Positions 10,401 through 18,033 are shown, counted from the stretch's first letter. The stretch: 64,000 bases of DNA from an uncultured Bacteroidales bacterium (GCA_900319375.1 ONOI01000001.1:1-64000); one strand, 5' to 3'. Notes: generated by a model from the sequence alone, not told the origin. A program made the numbers and translations.

Positions 10401-10726
10401 AACTCTGCCCAATCAGCGGCGTCGACCTCTTTCGCGGCCTGCTTCACCACCCCGCTTTCGAGTATCTTGTCGGCAATCAGATGAGAGATGAAATGCTTGC
10501 CGCTGCCCGAGTCTCCGAGCACAAGACTGTCCATGCCCATACGGGCCCCGCCGCGGGTCACCTCCTTAGCGACCCTGAGCTTTTCGTCGAGCCTGTCGAG
10601 CTCCGGAATTATGCTGTCTTTGGCGAGGAGGCCCTTCTGCGAGGACTCGCTTTCGAGAGCCTCTCCGCAGAACCTGCAAAACCTCGCCTCAGGCCTGTTT
10701 TCTTTTCCGCACTTGCTACACTGCAT
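7433..10726 (-). CDS. multi-module CbxX/CfxQ-type AAA+ ATPase with zinc ribbon
   Basis: 1097 aa. It opens with a zinc ribbon (C3/C6, C17/C20). A first, weak P-loop module has GDSGSGKH at 71-78. Three clear CbxX-like AAA+ modules follow, each with P-loop GNPGTGKTT (about 327, 601, 885) and Walker B of the form LF(I/L)DEAY. Each is preceded by a helical L-x-x-L-(I/V)-G-L/M-x-x-(V) segment (YIGLQSVK, LVGMSEVK, LVGLEGVK). CbxX proteins are remodelling ATPases best known from rubisco activation, but multi-module relatives occur near secretion and signalling genes. No rubisco is here; a remodelling role inside this signalling operon is inferred. Overlaps the FHA gene by 4 nt. Confidence 0.93.
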   Translation of the reverse strand: MQCSKCGKENRPEARFCRFCGEALESESSQKGLLAKDSIIPELDRLDEKLRVAKEVTRGGARMGMDSLVLGDSGSGKHFISHLIADKILESGVVKQAAKEVDAADWAEFASKLDDNLAGMKDGILLITNAQKLLPTNKASEVNQLDKLFARMRKIEGAPILILSGDHNDLAEFLENNKDVHRLFEFEYKLDAFGIGDLAELALQLLRDKYKVAITDDLPSKLNAHFAWFMRQADLGHTNGHLAEMVAESIYVKAMARGSKSVEARDIDTAQCFIPKSEEQILAELDNYIGLQSVKEEIKAIVRNVKTKKEKGVKDKLITDHFLFTGNPGTGKTTFARKFGEVLNAVGALPTGQFVEISGKDLIGRYLGDSEENVKKYVNQAMGGVLFIDEAYALNTRYGDGSAGYGGDAVNTLMTLLENRKGEFVCIMAGYTKEMGDFIRMNPGLPRRMNVTVEFPDYSARELEQLFRMYLGRNDENVVFTLDEKAEELLPKVFDRMWLRRGETFGNAGEVRNLFDLAVKRHRLRGAADEILSYADIVGEELTEDISVEEIMKELDGLVGMSEVKDTIRRIASEIATQKRLIEMGEAAEGLTKYNFVLTGNPGTGKTTVALIFGKIFKALGVIGSDRVVEKKPEQILSKFVNESQEKMNDAINEAMGCVLFLDEAYGLDPMDAAGQSTSSEGRDAVRTLMARMEKEAGKFVVICAGYPKEMDAFMNSNPGLKRRFSHFIHINDYSAEELLEIYERAAKGKSYNFTFADDAVRMKALKMFQAMVAMKDEKFGNAGEAIKKVAETKTNINNRINNTPFDKWTPEFLHNAYLEDIPFKEPEKISVDECLAELNELVGLEGVKTALTKLAHTINNEIESARLENRRPEIPLGHYLFLGNPGTGKTTVARLMGKILYSMGALPSPAVVEVDKTKLVGRVVGDTEAITSHVIDTAMGGILFIDEAYQLADGQYGSLALQTLVKRLEDDRGKFVCIAAGYTYEMEMFIAGNSGFESRFPERNRIVFEDYTPDELFEIFMIFARKDGYMLDPMAENAVRGKLTMLYNRRGRTFGNGRDARNFFGEVRSNLATRLAEEGGVHTLEERKTIKMEDVL

Positions 10727-10738
10727 ATGGTATAATTA

Positions 10739-13471
10739 CTACTTATTCTGAACCAATTCTGTCTGCTCTGCGGCGGACTTCGAAAGCTTCTCGCTCTTGG
10801 GGATGAAGATCATAAAGATGGCAAAAATGACGGTGGCTCCGATAAAGACGAGGAGGCGCCTGGAGCGGACCTTGAGGTCGTCTTTCCACCAGCTGATATC
10901 GTTGTCGTTGAAGGCTCCGTTGAGCGAGGAATCAAAGAAACTGTCGGTAGAAAACGCATAATAGAGCGGCTCAAGGACCTTCTCGTCGAAGCCGGGGCGG
11001 GTGAACTTGCGGGCCGAATCTGCGAAAGGACTCTTGAAGAACAACACCTTGATACACAGGAAAACCAGCATCGCCAGTATCAACGCCGCAAAAATATAGA
11101 GGATGAACTGCCCAAGGAACTTGACCAGTACCATCAGCAGGAAGCCGCCTATCATTCCGCCGATAAGCGGAATAAGACAGCCGTCTGTATCAAGAACGAA
11201 ATAAATAATACCGGCTATTACCAGTCCCAGCACCCAGGTCCAGTTTTCCAGTCTGAAATTACTGACGTCCAACATCGGATGTTCGATGATAGAGAAGATA
11301 AGCATAGTCAGCATCACCAGCAAAGGCAGAGCGCAAAGAAGGACTGCCGCTACAATCTGAAGAACGCTCCTTGCATTGAGAACGACAATCTTACGTTTAC
11401 CGGCAGATAGCAGTTTGTCCGCCTCGTTACAGGCATAGTCGAAACGGGTGACCGGAGTAAGGTCTTCATCTATCCTTCGCAGATCGTCCAGATAGGCTTT
11501 AAGGCGCTTCTCGTAGGTAAACTGAGGTTTGTAGTCTACTGTAGGGTCTTCCTGGTGGTTCACTGCGAGGAAACCGCGAAGACCTCCTCCATTGTAGTCT
11601 TTGAGCAATATCTTTGAGGGCTGGGAGAACAGTTCCTGGAGGGAACCAACCGTCACGCCGTTTGACAACTGCAACTGAGGATCTACTCCGAAGCCCTTTA
11701 TGACCTTCATCCACGCCGCCTGAACCCGGAAGTCGTCATCCTTGGGGCCGCATTTTTTCTTATAGTCGGCGGAATTGGTGTCCGTACAGTAGACAAACCA
11801 TGAGCGCTGGTTCTTAAAACGGTCTCCTTTAGAATCGAAGAAGTTCGTGATGAAATGTTCGTTCTGAGGACTCCTGAAACTCGCCGCTATATTGGCTATG
11901 GTATCCTTCAGAAGCCATCCCGCCGGCTGATCGGAATAGCAGGCATTGTAAGCGGCATTAAAAAGTCTGCCCAATCCTTCCTGAGTCATCGCATAGTCCG
12001 GATTGGAGGGGTCGTTGATCAGGTTGATGTCCGAAAGCGGGTCGAGCATCTGGACACGGAGCATATAGATGTCCGAGCTGTCTCCGGAAGGCGGAAAACT
12101 CTCCGCGATCGAGACGTTGCGGACCCTCACCCACTCCCGGAACACATCTCCTCCGATGCGTTGGGCTGTTTCGGAATCGAGAACGGCTTCATTGCAGAAG
12201 TTGCCGACATCCTTCAGTGTCCAGGCGCTTGCCGCCATGGGCTCGCCCGTCTTGCGATTGGTTCCGGCAAGCGGGAACGGGATGGAGGAGTCGAGCAGGA
12301 AGATAGTCGCGAAAAGACCAGTAATATGATCTGTACGGAAGCGCTCCTCGACTATGTCATGGACCTCGAGCGCGAGTTCGGGATAAGGGCGCAGCCAGCG
12401 CTCGACCTGACCGCGGTAGAGGTATTTGACCGGAAGGTCGCTTTCGTCTTCGAGCATCAGGCGCGCGAGCTCCTTAGGGGTGTTCGCAATCTGATGTTTC
12501 GAGGCATTGTAGGTTATGTTCAGATCTGCGATAATCTCGTCTTCCTCGACTGAGATGTCGTCCTTGCCGCGGACCGTGGCTTCGATTTCGGGGTAGTCCC
12601 AGCGCTTAGCCGGATTCTTGATAAGCAGACCGCGGCATATCTTCGCGAGCGGGTCGGGCATGTCGGCCGGAATCGCGATGCGCCCCTTTTTCTTGTCGAT
12701 AGCGAGCTGGGGTTCCTTGGCGTCAAAAACGCCCTCGCCCATCCACAGCGAGAGGATGGTCATTCCCAACGAGTAGAAATCGGCCTTCGGAGAGAGTTCG
12801 ATGAAAGTTCCTTCGGGGAGGGTGACGGTGTCAGTGTAGATTTCGGGGGCGGCGTAGATGGGGGTGCGGAGCTGCTTGGTGATGCTGGTCCCGCGGTCGT
12901 CTATCTCGTCTGATATTCCGAAATCACAGAGGACGCAGTCCAGGCCGCCCTTACCGTGACGAATCAGGATGTTCGCGGGCTTGACGTCTTTGTGGATGAC
13001 GCCCGATTTGTGGATTTCATCGAGAGCGATCGCAACTTTAAGCGCTATGGCGAGAATAGCATCCGCATTCCCTTTCAGACCTGCCGTCGCGGCGCTGCCT
13101 TCGGGGAAGTAATCCATCAGCTCATAGTCGGGTCCATACTCCAGGATATCGACTATATAGCCTTTACCTTTCAGGCGCTCGAGGCGCTTAAGGACCTTGG
13201 TATTTGTTGTAAAGCCGGGGTGGCAGAGTTTCAAAACTGCGCGGCGTTTTCCGTCGGTGACTACATAGATATCCCCTTCGGAGCCGCTGCCGAGGACCTT
13301 CTCGACTGTATAGGTCTTACCGCCGGCGCTTACCTGGTCGCCGGGTTTGCGGGCAGCATCACTCGGCCCAACCGGCTTCTCTCCGGGCTTTGAGAGCGCA
13401 GAGAGGGTTTTCTGAAAGGCGGACAGAGTCTTTTGGATAGCTTCCGTCTTCTGTATCTCGTCGCTGCTCAT
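10739..13471 (-). CDS. membrane Ser/Thr protein kinase
   Basis: 910 aa. The kinase domain spans roughly residues 52-300: glycine loop GSGSEGDIY at 61-69, Lys81 in AVLKL, catalytic loop HKDVKPAN at 160-167 (Lys in place of the usual Arg of HRD) and DFG at 183-185. A short repeat QKTLSA sits at the N terminus. The middle 350 residues are unassigned. The C-terminal third holds several hydrophobic segments (for example around VLQIVAAVLLCALPLLVMLT and LVIAGIIYFVL), then a soluble piece and one more TM helix. So the catalytic domain is cytosolic and the protein is anchored by a multi-pass C-terminal region. It ends 12 nt before the AAA+ gene. Confidence 0.93.
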   Translation of the reverse strand: MSSDEIQKTEAIQKTLSAFQKTLSALSKPGEKPVGPSDAARKPGDQVSAGGKTYTVEKVLGSGSEGDIYVVTDGKRRAVLKLCHPGFTTNTKVLKRLERLKGKGYIVDILEYGPDYELMDYFPEGSAATAGLKGNADAILAIALKVAIALDEIHKSGVIHKDVKPANILIRHGKGGLDCVLCDFGISDEIDDRGTSITKQLRTPIYAAPEIYTDTVTLPEGTFIELSPKADFYSLGMTILSLWMGEGVFDAKEPQLAIDKKKGRIAIPADMPDPLAKICRGLLIKNPAKRWDYPEIEATVRGKDDISVEEDEIIADLNITYNASKHQIANTPKELARLMLEDESDLPVKYLYRGQVERWLRPYPELALEVHDIVEERFRTDHITGLFATIFLLDSSIPFPLAGTNRKTGEPMAASAWTLKDVGNFCNEAVLDSETAQRIGGDVFREWVRVRNVSIAESFPPSGDSSDIYMLRVQMLDPLSDINLINDPSNPDYAMTQEGLGRLFNAAYNACYSDQPAGWLLKDTIANIAASFRSPQNEHFITNFFDSKGDRFKNQRSWFVYCTDTNSADYKKKCGPKDDDFRVQAAWMKVIKGFGVDPQLQLSNGVTVGSLQELFSQPSKILLKDYNGGGLRGFLAVNHQEDPTVDYKPQFTYEKRLKAYLDDLRRIDEDLTPVTRFDYACNEADKLLSAGKRKIVVLNARSVLQIVAAVLLCALPLLVMLTMLIFSIIEHPMLDVSNFRLENWTWVLGLVIAGIIYFVLDTDGCLIPLIGGMIGGFLLMVLVKFLGQFILYIFAALILAMLVFLCIKVLFFKSPFADSARKFTRPGFDEKVLEPLYYAFSTDSFFDSSLNGAFNDNDISWWKDDLKVRSRRLLVFIGATVIFAIFMIFIPKSEKLSKSAAEQTELVQNK

Positions 13472-13526
13472 ATACGTTTGTAGACTTTACGTTCGACATT
13501 GGTCGTAAAAATCTCTCCGCCGCGAT

Positions 13527-14282
13527 CTACCACCTCACAAGTAGTACAATGGACCCGTTTCCCACCGAGACCGGGGCGGGCGCACTCGCAGGGGTTGTTG
13601 TGCGGGCGGTAGCGTAGTTGCGCTGCTCCTGCGGGGTCATTCCGGCGGGCGGGAGCATCTCCTCCATCGCCCTGTTCGCATCCTCGACCGCCTTCTGATA
13701 TTCGGCCATAATCTCGGCGCGGCTGCGTTCCGTCTTCGGCCTTTCGGCCTTCGGGGCCTCGGCGGGCTTGAAACCGACCTGGCCCATGAGTTCGCGCAGT
13801 CGCAGTTCGCCTTCAGTAGGCTCGCGCGGTCCGTCGTCTTCCGGGGCGGGCTCCGCGCCGTCGAGTTCGGCCTCCAGCTCCGCTATCCGCATCAGGGCCA
13901 CGGCCGCTTCCTTGACCTTGGGGTCGAGCTTGGCTCTGTCGACAGCGATTCTTGCGGCGCGAGAGAGCGGCCGGCCACACTGCCCGCAGAAGGGGCGGTG
14001 GTTGCGGATGTGGCAGGTAGGGCACTCTATCCCTTCTGCGGGCATCCCGCACTCCGGGCAGTCGATGTCCTCCGGCCGCATAGGCGCGCCGCAAAAGGTA
14101 CAGTAGTCCACGAGTTTCGCCCCGCAGACCGGGCAGAATTCCAGCCCGGGGGCGATGGTCGCTCCGCAATGGGGGCACACGCCCGAGCCCGTGTTCTCAA
14201 CGGTCTCGGGTGTGGATGCCGACTGCGTCGCGACCGCCGGTTTTGTCCGCTCGCGCTCGCGTACTCTGACCTTTTCCGCCAT
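13527..14282 (-). CDS. double zinc-ribbon protein
   Basis: 251 aa. Residues 35-110 contain repeated CxxC pairs (CPHCGA, CPVCGA, CTFCGA, CPECGM, CPTCHI, CGQCGR), i.e. three stacked zinc ribbons. Both flanks are low-complexity and charged or Ala/Pro/Thr-rich, with a helical segment containing a MAEYQKAVEDANRAMEE stretch. No catalytic motif is seen. It lies between the TerB-like genes and the kinase in the same operon; the zinc-ribbon type resembles those at the N termini of the AAA+ and FHA proteins, suggesting a shared docking mode. Exact role unknown. Confidence 0.8.
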   Translation of the reverse strand: MAEKVRVRERERTKPAVATQSASTPETVENTGSGVCPHCGATIAPGLEFCPVCGAKLVDYCTFCGAPMRPEDIDCPECGMPAEGIECPTCHIRNHRPFCGQCGRPLSRAARIAVDRAKLDPKVKEAAVALMRIAELEAELDGAEPAPEDDGPREPTEGELRLRELMGQVGFKPAEAPKAERPKTERSRAEIMAEYQKAVEDANRAMEEMLPPAGMTPQEQRNYATARTTTPASAPAPVSVGNGSIVLLVRW

Positions 14283-14288
14283 AAGAGG

Positions 14289-15119
14289 TTAGCCCTGGAC
14301 TCTGAGCAATCCGTCGACCGCTTCGTTGATGGCTTCGAAAGTTTCGTTCAGGAGCGATTTGGTGCAGAAGCCTTCGATCTCGTAGCCTTTGTCGGTTTCG
14401 AGGGCGAAGACGATGTTGCCGTAGATCGGGTAGCCGCCTCCGTAGAGGATGGTCGCAGTCATATTGTCGCCCACGGTCTTGTTTCCGTAGCCGTTGCGGG
14501 CGACCATGAACACGAGATGGCGCTCGTTGAGACGGAGCTTTTCCGAAAGTTTATTGAGCGCAGGGGTGAAGCGGACGATCTGGACTCCGCCTTCCGTTCC
14601 AATCCAGGATGAGAGCTCGCCGCTGAGGGTGTTCCAGTCTTCGTTGGAGCTCTGCTGAACGGATGCGATGCCATAGAAATTGGCTACTAGGAAGGCGGGG
14701 ATGATCTGGTCATCGTCGTTTTCGGGTTCGGGCTCCGGTTCCGGCTCCGGTTCGGGTTCTGGCTCTTCGGCGTTTCCAAGATCGGGATCGGGCAGGCCGC
14801 AAATGTCCTGAATCTTGAAGAACAGGGCCTTCTCGTCATCGGTGAGTTCGCCGTCTGTGCAGATAATCCTGGCGAAGAGGTTGGACATCTGCTGCTTTCC
14901 GTCGTCATCAAGAGATTTGATGTGGCCTATGGCAGTAAAGTCGTCCATCTTTTCGCCGGCTTCCATAATCTGGTCCAACAGATCCTTGTCTACCGAAGGA
15001 AATGTCTGGAAGAAGTCGAACAGGGGCTGTATTTCTTCTGTTGAAGCCTCTCCGTCGGCATAAATAAAATGCTTTGCGACCTTATAGATCGCAGCAAGGG
15101 TTACACCAGTTGCGTTCAT
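14289..15119 (-). CDS. TerB-like domain protein with Glu-Pro linker
   Basis: 276 aa. The N-terminal 105 residues show TerB-like features: helices with YADGEASTEEIQPLFDFF and CTDGELTDDEKALFFKI, acidic turns expected to bind metal. A strict Glu-Pro repeat of about 17 residues follows as a stiff linker. The C-terminal 135 residues form an alpha/beta domain (QIVRFTPALNKLSE, HLVFMVARNGYGNKT) that I do not recognise. TerB domains are known from tellurite-resistance and stress-signalling systems at membranes. Operon neighbours are another TerB-like protein 5 nt upstream and the zinc-ribbon protein 6 nt downstream. Confidence 0.7.
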   Translation of the reverse strand: MNATGVTLAAIYKVAKHFIYADGEASTEEIQPLFDFFQTFPSVDKDLLDQIMEAGEKMDDFTAIGHIKSLDDDGKQQMSNLFARIICTDGELTDDEKALFFKIQDICGLPDPDLGNAEEPEPEPEPEPEPEPENDDDQIIPAFLVANFYGIASVQQSSNEDWNTLSGELSSWIGTEGGVQIVRFTPALNKLSEKLRLNERHLVFMVARNGYGNKTVGDNMTATILYGGGYPIYGNIVFALETDKGYEIEGFCTKSLLNETFEAINEAVDGLLRVQG

Positions 15120-15124
15120 AAGGC

Positions 15125-15493
15125 TTAAAGTTTATCTGCTCCTGTAAATAGCGGAAGACCGCAGACTTCAATCATTCCCTTGTAAACTTTCTCCTCTGAA
15201 GGGTCGAGTTTTCCGTCACTGGCAATAGTGATGAAGATCATGTCGGAAGTAAACTGCTTCTCTTCGGCGTCGAACCTTTGGATGCGCAGGATTGCTTCAT
15301 CCAGACTCATTTCGTTTGCAAACTTTACATAATCTGCAAGAAGTTCGTCGCGGCCTTCGAAATTATACTGAGCGCGAAGGCCGTCAAGGATGGTTTTGAA
15401 TTCGATCTGTTCGAAGTTGCCGTCTTCACGGGCGGTAGCAAGACATACTGCGATCACCGCAGCCAGGTCTTCAAATGTTGATGGTCCTCTCAT
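15125..15493 (-). CDS. small TerB-like protein
   Basis: 122 aa, all helical. Two acidic turn motifs, AREDGNFEQIEFKTIL near residue 20 and ASDGKLDPSEEKVYKGMI near residue 90, match the paired D-G-x-(I/L/F)-x-x-x-E pattern of TerB-like domains. A single-domain protein, the usual TerB length being about 120-150 aa. Its ATG overlaps the stop of the MORN-like gene by 4 nt. Assigned to TerB by pattern only; a profile search would settle it. Confidence 0.65.
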   Translation of the reverse strand: MRGPSTFEDLAAVIAVCLATAREDGNFEQIEFKTILDGLRAQYNFEGRDELLADYVKFANEMSLDEAILRIQRFDAEEKQFTSDMIFITIASDGKLDPSEEKVYKGMIEVCGLPLFTGADKL

Positions 15494-16134
15494 AATGATA
15501 TTAGTTTATAGATGTATTTGTTGTAACAAGTCGGGTTAGGGTTGTGGTCGTAGACGAATTCTTCGCCTGGTCCGAGGATGAAGGGGATACCGTTGTCGTC
15601 GATTCCCAGTATATTTCCGTCCGGCAGTGGCTGGAGGTATGCTTTGGTCCAACCCAATTCCGCCAGGCCGTCCTCTTTAAGGTCTGTCAGCGCTTTGCCT
15701 TCAGGTAAATATCTGCGGTGGACTTTTTCGTACATCATCTCCACCCACTGACCCTCGAATTTCAGTCCTTGGGGGAACTGCATGTTTGACTGTTGTTTAA
15801 GGACTCCGTTTTCCCAAAGGCCAATCCCTATAGGGAGCCAGTCTACGCGATGTTCCTTATAAGTAGTCATAGGGCTGCCGCAGGAGATTACCCTGCCGCA
15901 GGAGTCAAACTCCGCTGTCTCCATCACTTCTTCGTAGGTTCTCTTGCGGGTGATTTCCTGATCCCATTCGCGTTTTACGAAGGCGAAACCATAGCCATTG
16001 AGCACTCCTTCTTTGAGCTGGCCGGACCCTACATCTCCGTTCGGAGACACGATAGTTCCGAGGCCGTTTTCACTGCCCCAGAGTTTCCTTCCGTCTTCCA
16101 AAACGGTCCAATTTTTACCGAAGGTAAAGCGCAT
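15490..16134 (-). CDS. MORN-like / WG-type repeat protein
   Basis: 214 aa from ATG 16134; upstream in-frame residues would run into the divergent promoter region. It contains degenerate beta-hairpin units such as LWGSENGLGTIVSPNGD, GQLKEGVLNGYGFAF, GIGLWENGVLKQ and GLKFEGQWVEMMYEK, reminiscent of MORN repeats (G-x-G, F-E-G-x-W). It is the first gene of the minus-strand signalling operon and is divergently arranged with a longer MORN-repeat gene 70 bp away. MORN repeats in eukaryotes bind membranes or scaffold proteins; here the role is unknown. Confidence 0.65.
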   Translation of the reverse strand: MRFTFGKNWTVLEDGRKLWGSENGLGTIVSPNGDVGSGQLKEGVLNGYGFAFVKREWDQEITRKRTYEEVMETAEFDSCGRVISCGSPMTTYKEHRVDWLPIGIGLWENGVLKQQSNMQFPQGLKFEGQWVEMMYEKVHRRYLPEGKALTDLKEDGLAELGWTKAYLQPLPDGNILGIDDNGIPFILGPGEEFVYDHNPNPTCYNKYIYKLISL

Positions 16135-16180
16135 ACTGGTGTAAATATACAAAAATTCAGTTACTTTGATCCAAAAGCGA

Positions 16181-16188
16181 TATCTTTG
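16181..16188 (+). promoter_or_regulatory. -7 promoter element of MORN gene
   Basis: TATCTTTG matches the Bacteroidota TAnnTTTG box, 16 nt before the ATG at 16205, inside the 70-bp divergent gap. Implies a very short leader of about 11 nt. Confidence 0.6.
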
Positions 16189-16204
16189 TGGTAAGAAGAA
16201 TAGT

Positions 16205-17152
16205 ATGGCAACTTTCAAATACCCCAACGGCAACGTCTACACGGGCGAAGTCAATGACGCCGGCCAGCCCCATGGCCGCGGTCACATGGATTATAAGATT
16301 AGCGGCTATATCGCCGAATACGACGGTATGTGGGAAAACGGCGTCCGTAGCGGAAAAGGACATTACCATAAGTTCTCTACAGGTGGGGGCGCTCGCTACA
16401 GTTACGACTACGACGGCGACTGGCTCAGCGACCTCCAGCACGGCGAAGGTGTCGAGAAAGACAGCCGGGAGCAGGGCGTCCACCTCTCGACCGTTAGCGA
16501 AGTCTATCGCGGCGGATTCAAGGAGGGCAAGCGCCATGGCCACGGAGTGATCGATAAAGACAACTTCGACGGCAGCTTCACGGCCGGCGTCAACCGTTTC
16601 GAAGGAACTTTCGAAGAGGGCCGGACAGTCGGCCACGGAGTGTGGGAATATGCTAATGGCGACCGGTTCGAAGGTTCGTTTGCCGATTATGGGAACAAGC
16701 ACGGACATGGTGTTTACACCTACCAAAACGGTCTGCACTTCGAAGGCGAGTGGGAGCGGAATTCATTTGTAAACGAAAGCTTGATCGCCGATCCATCGCT
16801 TGAAACGCCCATGCTCATTGTCGCCGAACACCACTCCGGCTTCGATTACAACCGCTCCGGCAGTTTCATCTTCGCAGCCCGAAAGGGTCTCGTACGCTAT
16901 GCGGAGGCCGCCAGCCTGGGAAACAGTCTGGAAATTGGCGGCGACAAGGGTCTGGAATTATTAAACGTCGATAAAGACAGTGTTACCTTCACTGTCAGCG
17001 GAGTTTTCACAAAAGACGGCAAGCCCACGGAAGCTACGATTCATCGCGGGGAGAATGTCCTCTTCGAAGATGTCCACAAATCTTCCGCAAGGATCTACGA
17101 TGAAGAATATGACTACACTATCGAAGACCGCCTGGAGGTAATTTGCCGCTAA
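16205..17152 (+). CDS. MORN-repeat protein
   Basis: 315 aa from ATG 16205, placed just after a good -7 box (an in-frame ATG at 16166 lies upstream of that box). Residues 1-185 contain about seven MORN units with the YxGxxxxGxxHGxG pattern: VYTGEVNDAGQPHGRG, YDGMWENGVRSGKG, YDGDWLSDLQHGEG, YRGGFKEGKRHGHG, FEGTFEEGRTVGHG, FEGSFADYGNKHGHG and FEGEW. The C-terminal 125 residues are a beta-rich domain of unknown type. No signal peptide, so probably cytosolic or peripheral. Divergent from the signalling operon, whose first gene is also MORN-like, which suggests they act together. Confidence 0.88.
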   Translation: MATFKYPNGNVYTGEVNDAGQPHGRGHMDYKISGYIAEYDGMWENGVRSGKGHYHKFSTGGGARYSYDYDGDWLSDLQHGEGVEKDSREQGVHLSTVSEVYRGGFKEGKRHGHGVIDKDNFDGSFTAGVNRFEGTFEEGRTVGHGVWEYANGDRFEGSFADYGNKHGHGVYTYQNGLHFEGEWERNSFVNESLIADPSLETPMLIVAEHHSGFDYNRSGSFIFAARKGLVRYAEAASLGNSLEIGGDKGLELLNVDKDSVTFTVSGVFTKDGKPTEATIHRGENVLFEDVHKSSARIYDEEYDYTIEDRLEVICR

Positions 17153-17160
17153 AGAATTGC

Positions 17161-17168
17161 TATATTTG
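17161..17168 (+). promoter_or_regulatory. -7 promoter element, near-leaderless
   Basis: TATATTTG lies 4 nt before the ATG at 17173. With the usual distance from box to start of transcription, the mRNA would begin at or next to the start codon. Confidence 0.6.
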
Positions 17169-17172
17169 TGAT

Positions 17173-18021
17173 ATGAAAAGAATTATACCCTTGTTCCTGG
17201 CGCTGGCGCTGCTCGCCTCCTGCTCAAAGGACAAACCTGAAACTTTAACTACACCTATGCCTACCACCATGCTCGAAAAACTGAGTTTCGAGAACTACAA
17301 GGAGGAGACTACTAAAGACAAATACGGATTCCACGTTTTTTATGAGGAAGGCATAGACGGAACCCGCTATAATGTCTGGGCTTCAGGAAACAAGGGCGCA
17401 GCGCTTGCAAACGCAAGGCGCAAGCCCGAGAAATTCCCGACCTACGCTTCTGCTGACGGCTACGAAGGGTATTGCGCCTGTATGAACACCCAGGCAACCG
17501 GTACGTTCGGCAAGCTCATCGGCAAGCCCATCGCCGCCGGCTCGCTGTTCCTTGGGAACTTCAATATGGACAAGGCTATGACTGACGAGTTGAAGACTAC
17601 CGAGTTCGGCATCCCGGTGGACCGTCAGCCCCGCAAGGTAGTTGGTTGGTATAAGTACACCCCCGGAAAGACCTACATCGACAGGAAAAGAAGGGAGATC
17701 AAGGATCAGATAGACAGCGCCAGCGTCACCGGAGTGTTCTGGCGCAACGAAGATCCTTCAGGAAAGAAGATCGTGCTCTACGGAGACGACTATCATACGA
17801 GCCCTTACATCGTAAGCCAGGGCAGAATTGCCGACATTCCAATCTCCGAAGAGTGGGCCAGGTTCGAGATGGTTTTCGATGGAGATGAGGCGGACCCTGA
17901 GATCCTCGCAGAATGGGGATACAGTTTTACCGTTCTGTTCTCTTCCAGCAGAAACGGCGGAGACTTTGAGGGCGCCGTAGGAAGTACCTTTATGGTGGAC
18001 GAGGTGGAAGTAGTATTCTAA
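17173..18021 (+). CDS. PCMD-domain surface lipoprotein
   Basis: 282 aa. Lipoprotein signal peptide MKRIIPLFLALALLASC with Cys at about 17-18. The mature part matches the Bacteroidota PCMD (putative carbohydrate metabolism) domain: GTFGKLIGKPIAAGSLFLGNF, then VVGWYKYTPG, DYHTSPYIV and the final FMVDEVEVVF strand. Such proteins are usually surface carbohydrate-binding lipoproteins. It is likely anchored in the outer membrane. Start chosen from the signal peptide and the -7 box just upstream. The aminopeptidase P gene follows after 12 nt and may be co-transcribed. Confidence 0.85.
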   Translation: MKRIIPLFLALALLASCSKDKPETLTTPMPTTMLEKLSFENYKEETTKDKYGFHVFYEEGIDGTRYNVWASGNKGAALANARRKPEKFPTYASADGYEGYCACMNTQATGTFGKLIGKPIAAGSLFLGNFNMDKAMTDELKTTEFGIPVDRQPRKVVGWYKYTPGKTYIDRKRREIKDQIDSASVTGVFWRNEDPSGKKIVLYGDDYHTSPYIVSQGRIADIPISEEWARFEMVFDGDEADPEILAEWGYSFTVLFSSSRNGGDFEGAVGSTFMVDEVEVVF

Positions 18022-18033
18022 TTACATAAGCTT

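Noticed and set aside
9161..10735. Long plus-strand open frame opposite the AAA+ gene (524 codons)
   Set aside because: It mirrors the codon pattern of the real gene on the other strand and shows no motifs; the minus-strand protein has clear P-loops.
5016..16134. Type VI secretion or standard tellurite-resistance cluster
   Set aside because: FHA, kinase and PP2C occur with T6SS, and TerB with Ter clusters, but no Tss or other Ter genes are present.
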